Shown in pieces: positions 1 to 9,119 of a stretch of 64,000 nucleotides of DNA. Source of the stretch: Trifolium pratense (lineage: Eukaryota > Streptophyta > Magnoliopsida > Fabales > Fabaceae); NCBI RefSeq assembly GCF_020283565.1, contig NC_060059.1, positions 11,973,501 through 12,037,500 on the forward strand, written 5' to 3'. A program made the translations under genes and the position numbers. How positions within the stretch are numbered: the stretch's first letter is position 1; each line of letters starts with the position of its first letter. Under the pieces are notes generated by a model that saw nothing but the letters and a program-made list of their open reading frames with translations, was not told where the DNA came from and ran no database searches.

Positions 1-699
1 AGAAAGAATGGCTATTAGAAATTACATTTATTGATTTGGTTATTTCAGGGCCATTTAAAGGAGAAAAATGGAGCATGCTTGGTGTGAATATAGTTGGGTG
101 GTGGTGCATATCAATCCAATACAACATGTCATATTAGTTTTTTCAGCTTTGTATAATACATAGTGATAACACCCAACACTTGAAATAATGAGCAAAATTA
201 TAAATCTTAATATAAGGTTTATAATGTTGGAAAAATTGTCAACTACATTGATATTTGTCCATTATATGGTGGTTCACTTTTATATTTACTATGATTTGGT
301 TTTTAAGTTTGTTTCACATGAGAAAATTAAATTGAGTGTGCTCTTATGCAAAAATTAAATTTTATACATGTCACGGGTTTTGAAGACTCCACTCTAAAAT
401 TGAGTGTGATGCTTCACTTGATTAGGTTTATTATGGTGGCCATTTTATGTTGTGGGCTATTCTCTGTTTCGAGTTCAAACTATTCTTTTTACGATGAAAT
501 GTGTTTGTTTTTAGTTCTATGTTGTTTATGTTTGTATCCAACTTGATTTCTATTGTCTTTTGAATACTTTATCCTAATTTCGTTGTGCTTATGCTTAACC
601 CGCTTGATTAACAACATCCATGATTGACATATATATGGCGATGCTTAACCCATTTGATTAACAGTATCCATGCTTGAAATATATTTGGTGTTCCGCCAA
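1..699. other. AT-rich intergenic DNA
   Basis: I see no supportable gene. Short open frames here lack codon structure and homology that I recognise. A local near-repeat (the phrase CTTAACCC followed by TTGATTAACA) occurs at about 594 and 644, about 50 bases apart. The stretch may be the body of the Helitron whose right end lies just downstream, but I could not find the matching left end. Confidence 0.5.
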
Positions 700-728
700 A
701 CCCGTGCAACGCACGGGTCGGTTACTAG
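700..728 (+). mobile_element. Helitron-type 3' terminus (hairpin plus CTAG)
   Basis: An 8-bp-stem palindrome (ACCCGTGC, 3-base loop, GCACGGGT) at 700-718 is followed six bases later by CTAG at 725-728, and then a T. A GC-rich hairpin a few bases before CTRR, with insertion in front of T, is the standard right end of plant Helitrons. I could not assign the left (TC) end, so the element's length is unknown. Confidence 0.6.
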
Positions 729-1064
729 TTGTCGTTGTAAAAGAAATAAAAAATAAATCAAATTCTTGTCAAAGTAATTACTACATCACTTTCTATACAA
801 AAGTAACATTTTTTATTTCCTTAAATAATATTCTAAGGAGACTTCGTTTAATTAGCATTGTTTCTTTATTTATTATATAGATATGGATAGTTGACTTTTT
901 TTTATGGAAGGATAGTTTACTTATTACTTAAACTTGGCAGCATATAATATACTCCCTCCATTTTTTTAAAATGTCCATTTAGAATAGTAACAACAAATTA
1001 AGCAAGTGTATTTTTACACTTTATTTTCATATTATACCAAAATTTTTTAATCAACCAATAAATT

Positions 1065-1127
1065 TTTATATTTTTTGGGCTTTTGCCCTCTTCATCATCA
1101 AAAAAAAAAAAAAATTTATATTTTTTG
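1065..1127 (+). mobile_element. extremely 5'-truncated LINE insertion with 13-bp TSD
   Basis: The 13-mer TTTATATTTTTTG occurs at 1065-1077 and again at 1115-1127. Between them lie only about 37 bases, ending in a run of 15 A. A poly(A)-ended insert flanked by a long target-site duplication is the signature of target-primed reverse transcription. Almost the whole LINE body is missing. Confidence 0.7.
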
Positions 1128-1851
1128 TACGCACTTTCTCTTTTAAATAAATTTAATATATTATGTAAAAAAACAAAATATATTTAATATGTTATGTACC
1201 AAAATAAAAATTATAAAAAAAATAATTTTCCAAATATATAGCATTAATTAGTTTTATTGAGAAATATAATAGTAATTGACAAATTATACATAAAAATTAC
1301 AAAAAAATTAGTTTTCAAAATTATACATAAAAATAGGAAAAGAAAAACAATAAAAGAATTATAGAAAATTTATTCAATAAAAAAAATTATAAAAAGAATG
1401 TAAAAATATAAAAAAAACCGCATAAAAATAAGAATATAGAAATTAAAAAAATACTCTATAAAAAAACATAAACAAAAAATTTCATCAAAAAAGAAAAGAA
1501 ACATTTTTTTATAAGCAAAACATAAACAATATTACTACAAAGTTTACTACTAACCAGTGATAATAATATAATAAAGTTAATTAGTATCAAACTTACTAAA
1601 TTATCATAAATATTCCTAATAATATTTCTAATTTTTGGTTAAAAATATACACGGGACCATTATTTGTCACTTAAACATAAAAAAAATGAATAAATAAGTT
1701 TTAAAAAAATAATTAACACAATAATTCCACTTATATTTTATAATAAATTTTTAATTATTTAATTTGTAAATAAATTTTCTACATTAATATAGTGACAAAC
1801 TCAAATATCGAATAAAAGTCAATTAAAGTAGTTTATTAATAGTTAAAAAGA
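1128..1851. other. very AT-rich intergenic DNA
   Basis: The stretch is over 80 % A+T by eye, with many poly(A) runs and no open frame, RNA gene or recognisable element. It could be a matrix-attachment-like or heavily decayed transposon stretch. Nothing specific can be supported. Confidence 0.5.
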
Positions 1852-2037
1852 AGGGTCATGCTAATCAGTGCCCCCGGGGCACTAGTTAAGGAACTAAAAA
1901 GAGAAAGAAAAGAAAAAAATTGCATTGAAAAAACAAAAATTTAAACTTTTAAGATGTTAATTTCACAAGTTTCAAGATAATATTACTATTTTTAGTTACC
2001 TTAACCAGTGCCCCGGGGCACCGGTTAGCATTTTCCT
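1852..2037. mobile_element. 186-bp MITE with palindromic GTGCCCCGGGGCAC inverted ends
   Basis: The ends are inverted copies: left GCTAATCAGTGCCCCC..., right complement GCTAACCGGTGCCCC.... Each end carries its own near-palindrome around CCCCGGGGCAC. The interior (about 120 bases) is A-rich and non-coding. The element is flanked by AAAAAGA at 1845-1851 and 2038-2044, a 7-8-bp target duplication compatible with hAT or a small Mutator-type element. Confidence 0.7.
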
Positions 2038-2089
2038 AAAAAGAATCATAAGATATGATGTGCCAAAAAAAAAAAAGAATCATAAGATA
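2038..2089 (+). mobile_element. micro-LINE footprint with 18-bp TSD
   Basis: The 18-mer AAAAAGAATCATAAGATA at 2038-2055 is repeated at 2072-2089. It brackets only 16 bases (TGATGTGCC plus an A run). It postdates the neighbouring MITE, because its left repeat includes that MITE's target duplication. Confidence 0.65.
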
Positions 2090-2164
2090 CTCCGAAAATA
2101 AGGGCATATGCATTTATTACGCTAAAAAACTTTTTATTGTTTTACTTGGAAAGGTAACAAACTA

Positions 2165-2219
2165 ATAGACTGTTTTTTTTTTTTTTTTTGGTATTCAAAC
2201 GGCGGATAGACTGTTTTTT
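2165..2219 (-). mobile_element. micro-LINE footprint with 14-bp TSD
   Basis: ATAGACTGTTTTTT occurs at 2165-2178 and 2206-2219. The 27 inserted bases read, on the minus strand, CCGCCGTTTGAATACC followed by a poly(A) run. That is a LINE 3' end in reverse orientation with almost no body. Confidence 0.65.
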
Positions 2220-2608
2220 ATCTTGAAAATCAAGTAAAATCTAAATAAATATTATCTTGATATTCTTGACAGCAAAGTAAATAGTCCGTTAGTAAAAAAA
2301 AGATTTGTGTCCGTAATTTATCTTGATTTTGACAGCTAGCACTGCATTTAATGCACAGTTAGGGTTTCTTACCCATTATATATATTGAATTCACTAACTC
2401 ACTCTCTCATCTCTCTCGTTAAACCTTTTCTCAGCTAATTAAATAGCATTCAGTTAGGGTTTCTTACCCATTATAGATATTGATCTTTTTATTCAGAGTA
2501 GTTCACGTTTGTCGCTCAAGAAACTTCTTCAAAAACATTAACCAATCTTGTAGCACTTGGTCTTCACATTATTAAACCATTCATCATCACGAGTCTCAAT
2601 TACACAAG

Positions 2609-2960
2609 ATGAAAGAAACCAAATTAGGCAAGAATCAAAGTTTCAAGAATCTCAACTTGAAACATAGAAGTTCTCTAGTTTTCAAGATAAAAACCAAAGT
2701 CAGTGTCTTCACTCCTGATGAACATGATGCAGCTGATGGTCTTCTCTTGTTGCAAACCCTATTCCAAAAGAAGGAGGTTATTAGAAAATTCAAAATAACT
2801 TTTCGTGGCAAAAAGATTTGTGAAAGAATCTACAACAACAATAGGTCGATCATTTCAAAGAACAATGTTCACATTCTTTGCTAGCAAATCAAGATTATGT
2901 GACAGTTTGGATGTTCCGTCATTCAGAAACCGATGATTTATGTGTTGCTCTTAGTGTAGA
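2609..2960 (+). pseudogene. B3-domain small protein, copy 1, internally deleted
   Basis: ATG at 2609 opens an 88-percent-basic-looking N-terminal segment (KETKLGKNQSFKNLNLK..., then AADGLLLLQTLFQKKEV) shared with copies at 11,046 and 44,036. After about residue 80 it diverges into an early stop at 2882. From about 2890, in another frame, it encodes QDYVTVWMFRHSETDDLCVA. This matches the end of a plant B3 DNA-binding domain (D-x-V-x-VW-x-FR ... LC-x-AL). The middle of the domain is missing, so the copy is a deletion derivative. B3 proteins are nuclear DNA-binding factors. The upstream region at 2,330-2,600 (TATATATTG, then a leader) is shared with the other copies. I infer no function for this locus. 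Confidence 0.6.
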
Positions 2961-3299
2961 GTATAGACTTAAAGTATAGGAATTTGATGAATCATTGTAG
3001 TAATATTTTCACAAATTATTAATTACTGGGTTAGTTTTAAGACTTCTTTATTTTTTGTTGCATTCTTGTAGTGTTCATAACACTACATACAGCATTGTTT
3101 TGTAATTATGTTGATGCAACCGATCACGATATATATGAATTGAGACTCACAGTATTTTCTTTTATCTTGATATTTTTAGGTCTTTTATTATTTTGCTTAT
3201 TACTTATTTTTGTTCTTCAATATGCGCTTATAATTTGTCATTAATTAACACGCTTCTTTAGTATTAGTGGATACAAAAATTAATAACTAGGAATGGTAT

Positions 3300-3582
3300 C
3301 CAAAGTATTCTATTTGTTTTCTCTACCCAAACTTATCCACATTTTTCATTCCTAATTAATCTTAGTCCATAAGGGACATTACGGTGTCCCAAAAGCGTCC
3401 GAAAACACATAATAGGGTAAAACAGGGCTGTCAAAGGCACTTTAAGCGCACTGGCTGGCTTTAAGCGCGGGGGAGCAGGGGACACACACTGTTGTCTGCA
3501 TTCTAGGCGCAGGAACTGCTGCTATGTTTTCCTGCACAGTTTTCTGATGTTATCTAATTAATTCGGTCCAATATCAACACTA
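3300..3582 (-). repeat. dispersed repeat R1, copy 1
   Basis: About 290 bases are shared with 11.77-12.08, 34.14-34.44, 35.44-35.74, 43.0-43.32, 50.88-51.19 and 51.82-51.97 kb. Landmarks are GGACATTACGGTGTCCCAAA, GGGCTGTCAAAGG, the GCGCTTTAAGCGC-like palindromes and TTCCTGCACAGTTTTCTG. It is non-coding. It looks like LTR or LARD debris, but I see no matched ends and cannot name a family. Confidence 0.65.
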
Positions 3583-3602
3583 TTCTAGATGCGATGAAGA
3601 TC

Positions 3603-3648
3603 ATGTTAGCCATAACTTTTTTTTTTGACTAAATGTTAGCCATAACTT
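3603..3648 (-). mobile_element. micro-LINE footprint with 16-bp TSD
   Basis: ATGTTAGCCATAACTT at 3603-3618 is repeated at 3633-3648 around 14 bases (a T run then GACTAA, which is TTAGTC plus poly(A) on the minus strand). The same event is present at 12,102-12,146 and, inverted, near 42,934-42,979. It is absent from the related sequences near 34.1, 50.85 and 51.99 kb, which show the empty site. Confidence 0.75.
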
Positions 3649-5200
3649 AACAACATAACAAAGGGAAAAAACACTAAACATAAATTGATTCACATGCATC
3701 AAATAAGTCATTGAGAGAAGCTAATTAATGGGTACTAATTCTCATCAAATATAACAACACTAATCATATGAAAAAAAAATAGTTTTTAAACTACCCAAAA
3801 CCCAGTCTAATTCATAACATGGTGAAGATCTAATTTGGTAAGTGAGCTATCTAATCCAAAGGAACTCACCTCTTTTAAATGATGATCAATCTTTGTTTAA
3901 GCTCGAGATTCCATTTTCAAGTCACCAATTCCTTAAAAGTCCTTTAATTCCTTCTATACTCTGATTTGTTGTAAACTTGATTAACGGGAGAAGGTTGAGA
4001 CGTGAATAATGTCCAGAAATCTCCATAATTAATTCACCAACTTTAGAATGCTCATAGTTAAATCCAACAACTCTCAAGATTTAGAAGCTACAAGCTGTAC
4101 ACTACCAAGAGACATCATCACCATCCTACAACCTGTTCCTATATCATTATGCATACATGCATGCATGCAGCCTTTCAATTTTAAACACAAGTTATTCCTT
4201 TGTAAATTATCTATATGAAGCAGCAAAACCACATAGAACTACACACCAAAGCTGTGTATCAAAGTAGTAAATAATCCAATATTATTTATCATAACTGCGA
4301 ATAATCCAATATTATTTTAAAAAGAATAAACTATCTATATGAAGCAGGGTGATATTACCAATATGAAGCAGCAAAACCACATAGAACTACAGGGTGGTAT
4401 TACCTATTAGAAGTGAACTGAAAAGAATAAACAAAGAACAACATCAAAGAACTTAAACGTCTCTAGTCTCTACCACATTTTCATGAAGCAAAAGTTATAT
4501 GCACATAACAAATATAGAAGTGGTACGGATCTTAGAATGAGAAGAGAACCCCAAAATATCCAAACTTGTGAAATATGAGTAAGAAACAAATAACTAGTTT
4601 GTACATGAAATAAAGAGAGTCCTGTCAAAGTCATTTACACCTGAATATGTACCAACAACAAAAGTAGTGTGAAAAAGTTCAGCAAAATCTCTTCTAACTT
4701 GTGGATAATCCAACTTCAAAAAACCTATAACTACACTAGCCACCACCATCAAGGGACTTGGACAGGAAGCACCCTAACTGTTAATGATCATGCCAAGCAC
4801 AAAACAGGTTTACCGAAACCGCAAAAAAATACATTCAACTAATAATAAATGAAAAGACTAAAGCAATTTTTGATCTATTTACCGAAACACACACAAACAC
4901 ATCATAATTCAGCTACTTAGTTCAACTAGTTAAGATTATTGTGTCTAAACTATGGACAGATATATCATCATTGAAAAAAAGTTCACAACCAAAAATCACA
5001 TCATAATTCAACAAAAATTAAAAAATGTCAACAAAAATTATTTAGGCTATATTTCAATTCAATATAGTTCAACTTGCACTCTTAACCCTAATTTCTTAAT
5101 TAATCTTCACTCTTAACAGATTTTTTACTAATATCAGAAATCACGTTTGCAAAAATCACTTAATCAAACACAAAAATGACCTAAAATCACCAACATGCAA
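3649..5200. repeat. long non-coding repeat tail, copy 1
   Basis: This block recurs nearly unchanged at 12.15-13.68 kb and, inverted, at 41.35-42.93 kb, with fragments near 33.9-34.1, 35.24-35.44, 50.45-50.88 and 52.0-52.2 kb. Internally it repeats a phrase around TATGAAGCAGCAAAACCACA at about 4,216 and 4,360, and carries a short TGCA run at about 4,150. No coding frame survives in any copy. Confidence 0.6.
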
Positions 5201-5238
5201 ACACAAATTGCACTTCGATATAAGCTCAGAGAATAACA

Positions 5239-5243
<5 letters not shown>

Positions 5244-5271
<28 letters not shown>
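5244..5271. repeat. (GA)14 microsatellite
   Basis: There are 28 bases of pure GA. The same site in the paralogous block at 13,727-13,788 has expanded to 62 bases. The inverted block at 41,319-41,342 holds 24 bases of CT. Confidence 0.9.
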
Positions 5272-5274
<3 letters not shown>

Positions 5275-5321
5275 CACTTACAGTGTGGACTCTTCAGTGT
5301 GTAAGAAACGAAAATTGTGCT

Positions 5322-5500
5322 CAGAAGAAGAAGAAACGAAATCTTCAAGTCCGATTTAGCTCCGATGAAGAAGAAACAAAATATTCAATCCGATTTAGCT
5401 CCGATGAAGAAGAAGAAGAAGAAACGAAATCATCAAGTATGATTTAGCTCCGAATAAGTGATTTTGCGCCGAATAAGTGATTTTGCTGAGAGTTTGCATT
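5322..5500. repeat. GAAGAAGAAAC / CCGATTTAGCTC minisatellite
   Basis: About three to four degenerate tandem units of 40-50 bases are each built from a GAAGAA run, ACGAAAT and a TCCGATTTAGCTCCGA core. Partial units AATAAGTGATTTTGC follow. Related arrays lie at 13.85-13.96 kb and, inverted, at 41.12-41.27 kb. Any open frame through it is a by-product of the repeat. Confidence 0.6.
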
Positions 5501-5585
5501 TAAGCGATTTTGAGTTGATTTTGTTGGGAATGTAAAGCGAGTTGAAACATTGCTGGGAAAGGATTTTGGTGGGAATGCGACTTTG

Positions 5586-6127
5586 TGAGCGCTTTTGTGT
5601 GTCATTTTCAGAAAGCAAATTTCAAGTCACTACAAAAACACAATAATCTTTAATTGTTTTTGTCTGCGCTTTTTTATTTCCAGAATTATAGTTGACTACA
5701 AAAACACAATACTTTTATTTTGGTCTTTTTTTTTTCTATGGTTAATGAAAGTTCTATTTTTTTTTATTGTTGACATTGTGAAACAATTTGACCTAAGTTG
5801 ATCTCAATTTTCTCATGAAATCATTTATTGCCCTATAGTTGGTTTTCCGTGACATGGTACTTAGGTGTCAAAAAATACATGATTTGTGTCATTTATTCTT
5901 AAATTTTTCTTTGTTTGGCATCTAACGAATTGAACTTGTGTTCAAGTATCCGATTTATTGGATTCCAGTTGGATCTTCAAGTCCGACTTTGTGAGCGGGA
6001 AAGTAATTTCCAAAAAAGTGCTTTTGTGTGTCATTTTCAGAAAGTAAATTTCACTGTCACCAGTCACTACAAAAACACAATAATCTTTAATTGCTTTTGT
6101 CTGTGCTTTTTATTTCCAGAATTATAG
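5586..6127. repeat. local duplication flanking a piece of the 15.7-kb sequence
   Basis: A segment of about 100 bases (from TTTGTGAGCG to TTTCCAGAATTATAGT, including CACTACAAAAACACAATAAT) occurs at 5,586-5,692 and 5,990-6,127. Between the two lies sequence homologous to 15,716-15,990 and 7,725-7,870 (landmark GTGACATGGTAC). The arrangement looks like a recombination product between two different repeat blocks. It is non-coding. Confidence 0.5.
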
Positions 6128-6459
6128 TAGATTGACATTATCAAAATAATATTCAAAAAATAAAAAATTAATAAAAAGTCAAACATGGAATTACAACAAA
6201 ATAAAGTAAATAAAAAAAAAAGTCATGTTAATTTGTGATCTAAGGAGGTATGTTAAGCTACTAAAAATAGAAATATATCATTTAACGATACAAAAAATTT
6301 AATATTTAGGCAATTGAATACATCTACCTTAAGCAATGTTAACGTTCTCCAATAAAAAATATTAAATTAAAGTCTTCAATTTTGTCAAAAGAATAAAAAA
6401 TAAAATGTCTTAAAAATTATAAAATATTAAACACATTAAGTGCCCTTGCTTCTACGAAG

Positions 6460-6588
6460 TATTCCCTCTGTCCCAAAAAATAAGGAAAAATTGGCTGAAC
6501 AAAGTTTATGTATCTAGTCCAAATTTTTAACCAAATACATCAACTTTCTTTGACCAATTTTCCATTATGTTTTGGGACCGAGGGAGTA
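6460..6588. mobile_element. Stowaway-like MITE (CTCCCTC-type ends, TA target)
   Basis: The left end ATTCCCTCTGTCCCAAAA and the complement of the right end ACTCCCTCGGTCCCAAAA are inverted copies flanked by TA. The size (about 127 bases) and terminal sequence are those of Stowaway (Tc1/mariner) MITEs. It truncates a promoter-like sequence whose intact relative lies at 15.36-15.44 kb. Confidence 0.75.
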
Positions 6589-6596
6589 TATAAATT

Positions 6597-7722
6597 AGGC
6601 TTAAATGCAGTTTTGCATCTCCTATTTTGATTAAATCGGAATTTTACCACCCATGTTTTAAAATGCGGACTTTTACCCCCCTGTTTTATATTTTTTTTGG
6701 ATTTTGCCCCCCCACCAAATTCTGCACAAAATATGTTTTTGAGTCTCAACTTCAAAGGTTCGCACAGAACTCAATTTGGAACCATAATTCACCAAACTAG
6801 TACCGAAATGATCGCAATCGAATTAGTTTTCCACAGAATCAAACTATACTAATTTTGGAGTTACAGCGAGAGATTAATTACTATTTTAGTGAAGGTCTAT
6901 CCAAATTAATTATTGTATGGAACTGCTACTTGTATTTTTGTCATGTCTCTCACCCTGAAGCTCATTTTGTTAATAGTATTTACATGTCTGGAAAGCTAAC
7001 GAAATTACCCATGTTGTCATTTCAATTTTGTCGAATTTGAAGTTTCGATGTGTTTGGTAGATGATGTTGAATTTAAGGTCAGAAGTAGATTTCTGCAGAA
7101 TTTAGTGGGGTTTGATTCTGTGGAAATCTAACTCTATTTTGGTCATTTAAGCATCCGTTTGGTGAATTATTGATCCAAATTGAGTTGTGTGAGAAACTAT
7201 GGAGTTGAGACTCGAAAGCAAATTTTGTGCAGAATTTTGAGGGGCAGACCTTCACTAAAACGGTAATTAATCTCTTTCTGTAACTCCAAATTTAGTGGAG
7301 TTTGATTTTGTGGAAAGCTAACTCGATTACGGTCATTTAGGTATCCGTTTGGTGAATTATTGATCCAAATTGAGTTGTGTGAGAAGCTATGAAGTTGAGA
7401 CTCGAAAGCAGATTTTGTGCAGAATTTTGCGGGACAAACCTTCACTAAAACGATAATTAATGTCTCTCCGTAACTCCAAATTTAGTGGAGTTTGATTCTT
7501 TGGAAATCTAACTCCATTACGGTCATTTCGGTATCAGTTTGGTGAATTATTGATCCAAATTGAGTTCTGTGCGAAGCTTTGAAGTTGAGACTCGAAAGCA
7601 GAATTTTAGGGGGGCAAAATCCAAAAAATTGTAAAACAGGGGGGTAAAAGTTCGCATTTTAAAACAAGGGGGTAAAATTCCGATTTAATCAAAACAGGGG
7701 GCAAAAGTGCATTTATTGCCCT
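6597..7722. mobile_element. foldback element with long inverted ends and 190-bp tandem core
   Basis: The left 120 bases (GGCTTAAATGCAGTTTTGC..., then several TTTTACCCCCC-type motifs) are an inverted copy of the right 110 bases, which end in AAAAGTGCATTTATTGCC. Inside are about three tandem units of roughly 190 bases, starting near 7,098, 7,287 and 7,478 (landmark AATTTAGTGGAGTTTGATT). An inverted partial unit lies near 6,720-6,900. No transposase is encoded, so this is a non-autonomous element. The terminal motif TTAAATGCACTTTTG is also seen at 48.22 kb. Confidence 0.6.
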
Positions 7723-8189
7723 TGGTTTTTCGTGACATGGTACGTAGGTGTCAAAAAGTACATCATTTGTGTCATTTATTTCTTAAATTTTTCTTTGTTT
7801 GGCATCTTAGGAATTGAACTTGTGTTCAGGTATCCGATTTACTGGATTCCAGTTGGATCATCAACACTAAAAAATTTAGAAGTGTCATTTCTAACTTTTC
7901 ATAATTTGTCAACTTAATCAATCTGTTAATATTAATAATTTAATATAGACTATTAAGTTTCTATTATGCGTACATGATTTTATATATCTCTTCAGATAAA
8001 AATCAATCAGAGTTGCACAATGGACACTTGAAAGTGTCTCTTCCAAATTTGAAGGTACCATCATGATCATAGCCACTTTACTAAAGGCTGGTTGGCATTA
8101 GGAATCTCTATAGTAGGAAGCTGAAATTTTCAATGACTCGAATTTTTCTTTAATTAGGATTAAATCAATGACTGTATCTTGACAATTTA

Positions 8190-8442
8190 GATGTTTTTTC
8201 TCCCCACCTGTGAATCTTTTATTCCCCTGAATTTCTAATTTTGCCCTTGAAAAAAACTTCGGTTTGTAGAAAACCGAAGTTTTTTTTTTGCCTTGAAACA
8301 AATTTCGGTTTTTAAAAACCAAAATTTACTCTGAATTTGCACTAGTAAAAATTCGGTTTCTACGAACCGAATTTTTCTGCAAGGGCAAAATTGGAATATT
8401 GGGGGTATAAAAGATTCACGGGAGGTGGGGAGAGAAAACATC
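8190..8442. mobile_element. Mutator-type MITE, 253 bp, 9-bp TSD
   Basis: It is flanked by perfect 9-bp repeats GACAATTTA (8181-8189 and 8443-8451). The paralogous sequence at 16,203-16,211 has the unfilled site with one copy. The inverted ends begin GATGTTTTTTCTCCCCACC. Internal hairpins (ACTTCGGTTT / AAACCGAAGT) give the element strong fold-back potential. A 9-bp duplication fits Mutator-like elements. Minus-strand open frames inside are artefacts of the palindromes. Confidence 0.8.
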
Positions 8443-8460
8443 GACAATTTATTGTGGTTG

Positions 8461-8508
8461 ATTATGATATTTGAGTTTTTTTTTTGACAAAATTATGATA
8501 TTTGAGTT
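8461..8508 (-). mobile_element. micro-LINE footprint with 17-bp TSD
   Basis: ATTATGATATTTGAGTT occurs at 8461-8477 and 8492-8508 around 14 bases (a T run plus GACAAA). The same event, with one decayed repeat, is present near 16,222-16,265, so it predates the duplication of this block. Confidence 0.65.
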
Positions 8509-9119
8509 AATTTGAATAAAATTTGTAAAATCGGTGTGCTCTACATTTTCCATTATTAATTATTTATGCATATAATTAGTGTCTAGAAAAATTCAATATA
8601 CGACCTTCAGGCATATTTTTAACCTCTTGTACCCCTATACCGTAAGACATTCAAAATTGGCAGTTATATGATTACGCATTTCCAGTGCTTTATTTCGGTT
8701 AATATTTTTGTAATTGTGAAGCCAAAGAAAATTTTAAAATAAGAAGTGATATAATAAAAGACACTAAACAGAAAATCAAGTTAAAAAAAAAAACTTGAAT
8801 AATATTTTTACATCGGAAGCTGAATAACTATTATCAAGAGAGATTATTATATGAAAGAAAATAACTATAATAAATCCAAAATTAATACTCAATGCCTTGA
8901 ATTATATTAAACGAAATAAGATATTACAACTTCTCAAAAATCCCCTAACAACTTACTAAACTTGGCAACATATAATATAACAACTACAGTTGCAATTCGA
9001 CCCTCTCATTATTTTCTTGTGAATCAAGCCCTTCTTAAAAGAGCCATTTCGGTAGGTTTTAAATTGAGTCATTAGAGGAAATGAATAGCAGACCGCGAAA
9101 AGCAATGCAACATCAGCTT
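8509..9119. other. 3' flank shared by F-box copies 1 and 2
   Basis: This AT-rich non-coding sequence is homologous to 16,266-16,877 and, inverted, to the 3' flanks of F-box copies 3 and 4. It includes the site GGCAGTTATA, where a LINE fragment later inserted downstream of copies 3 and 4. It probably contains the 3' UTR of the F-box gene. No separate gene is visible. Confidence 0.5.

Noticed and set aside
5208..5447. Glu/Arg-rich frame
   Set aside because: Produced by the GA microsatellite and the GAAGAA minisatellite; not conserved in frame in the sibling blocks.
5586..6127. CACTACAAAAACAC motifs as ends of a CACTA transposon
   Set aside because: The motif recurs in the same orientation inside a duplicated block; no inverted partner or 3-bp duplication was found.
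8098..8447. Two overlapping minus-strand frames
   Set aside because: They lie inside the palindromic MITE at 8,190-8,442 and follow its inverted repeats.
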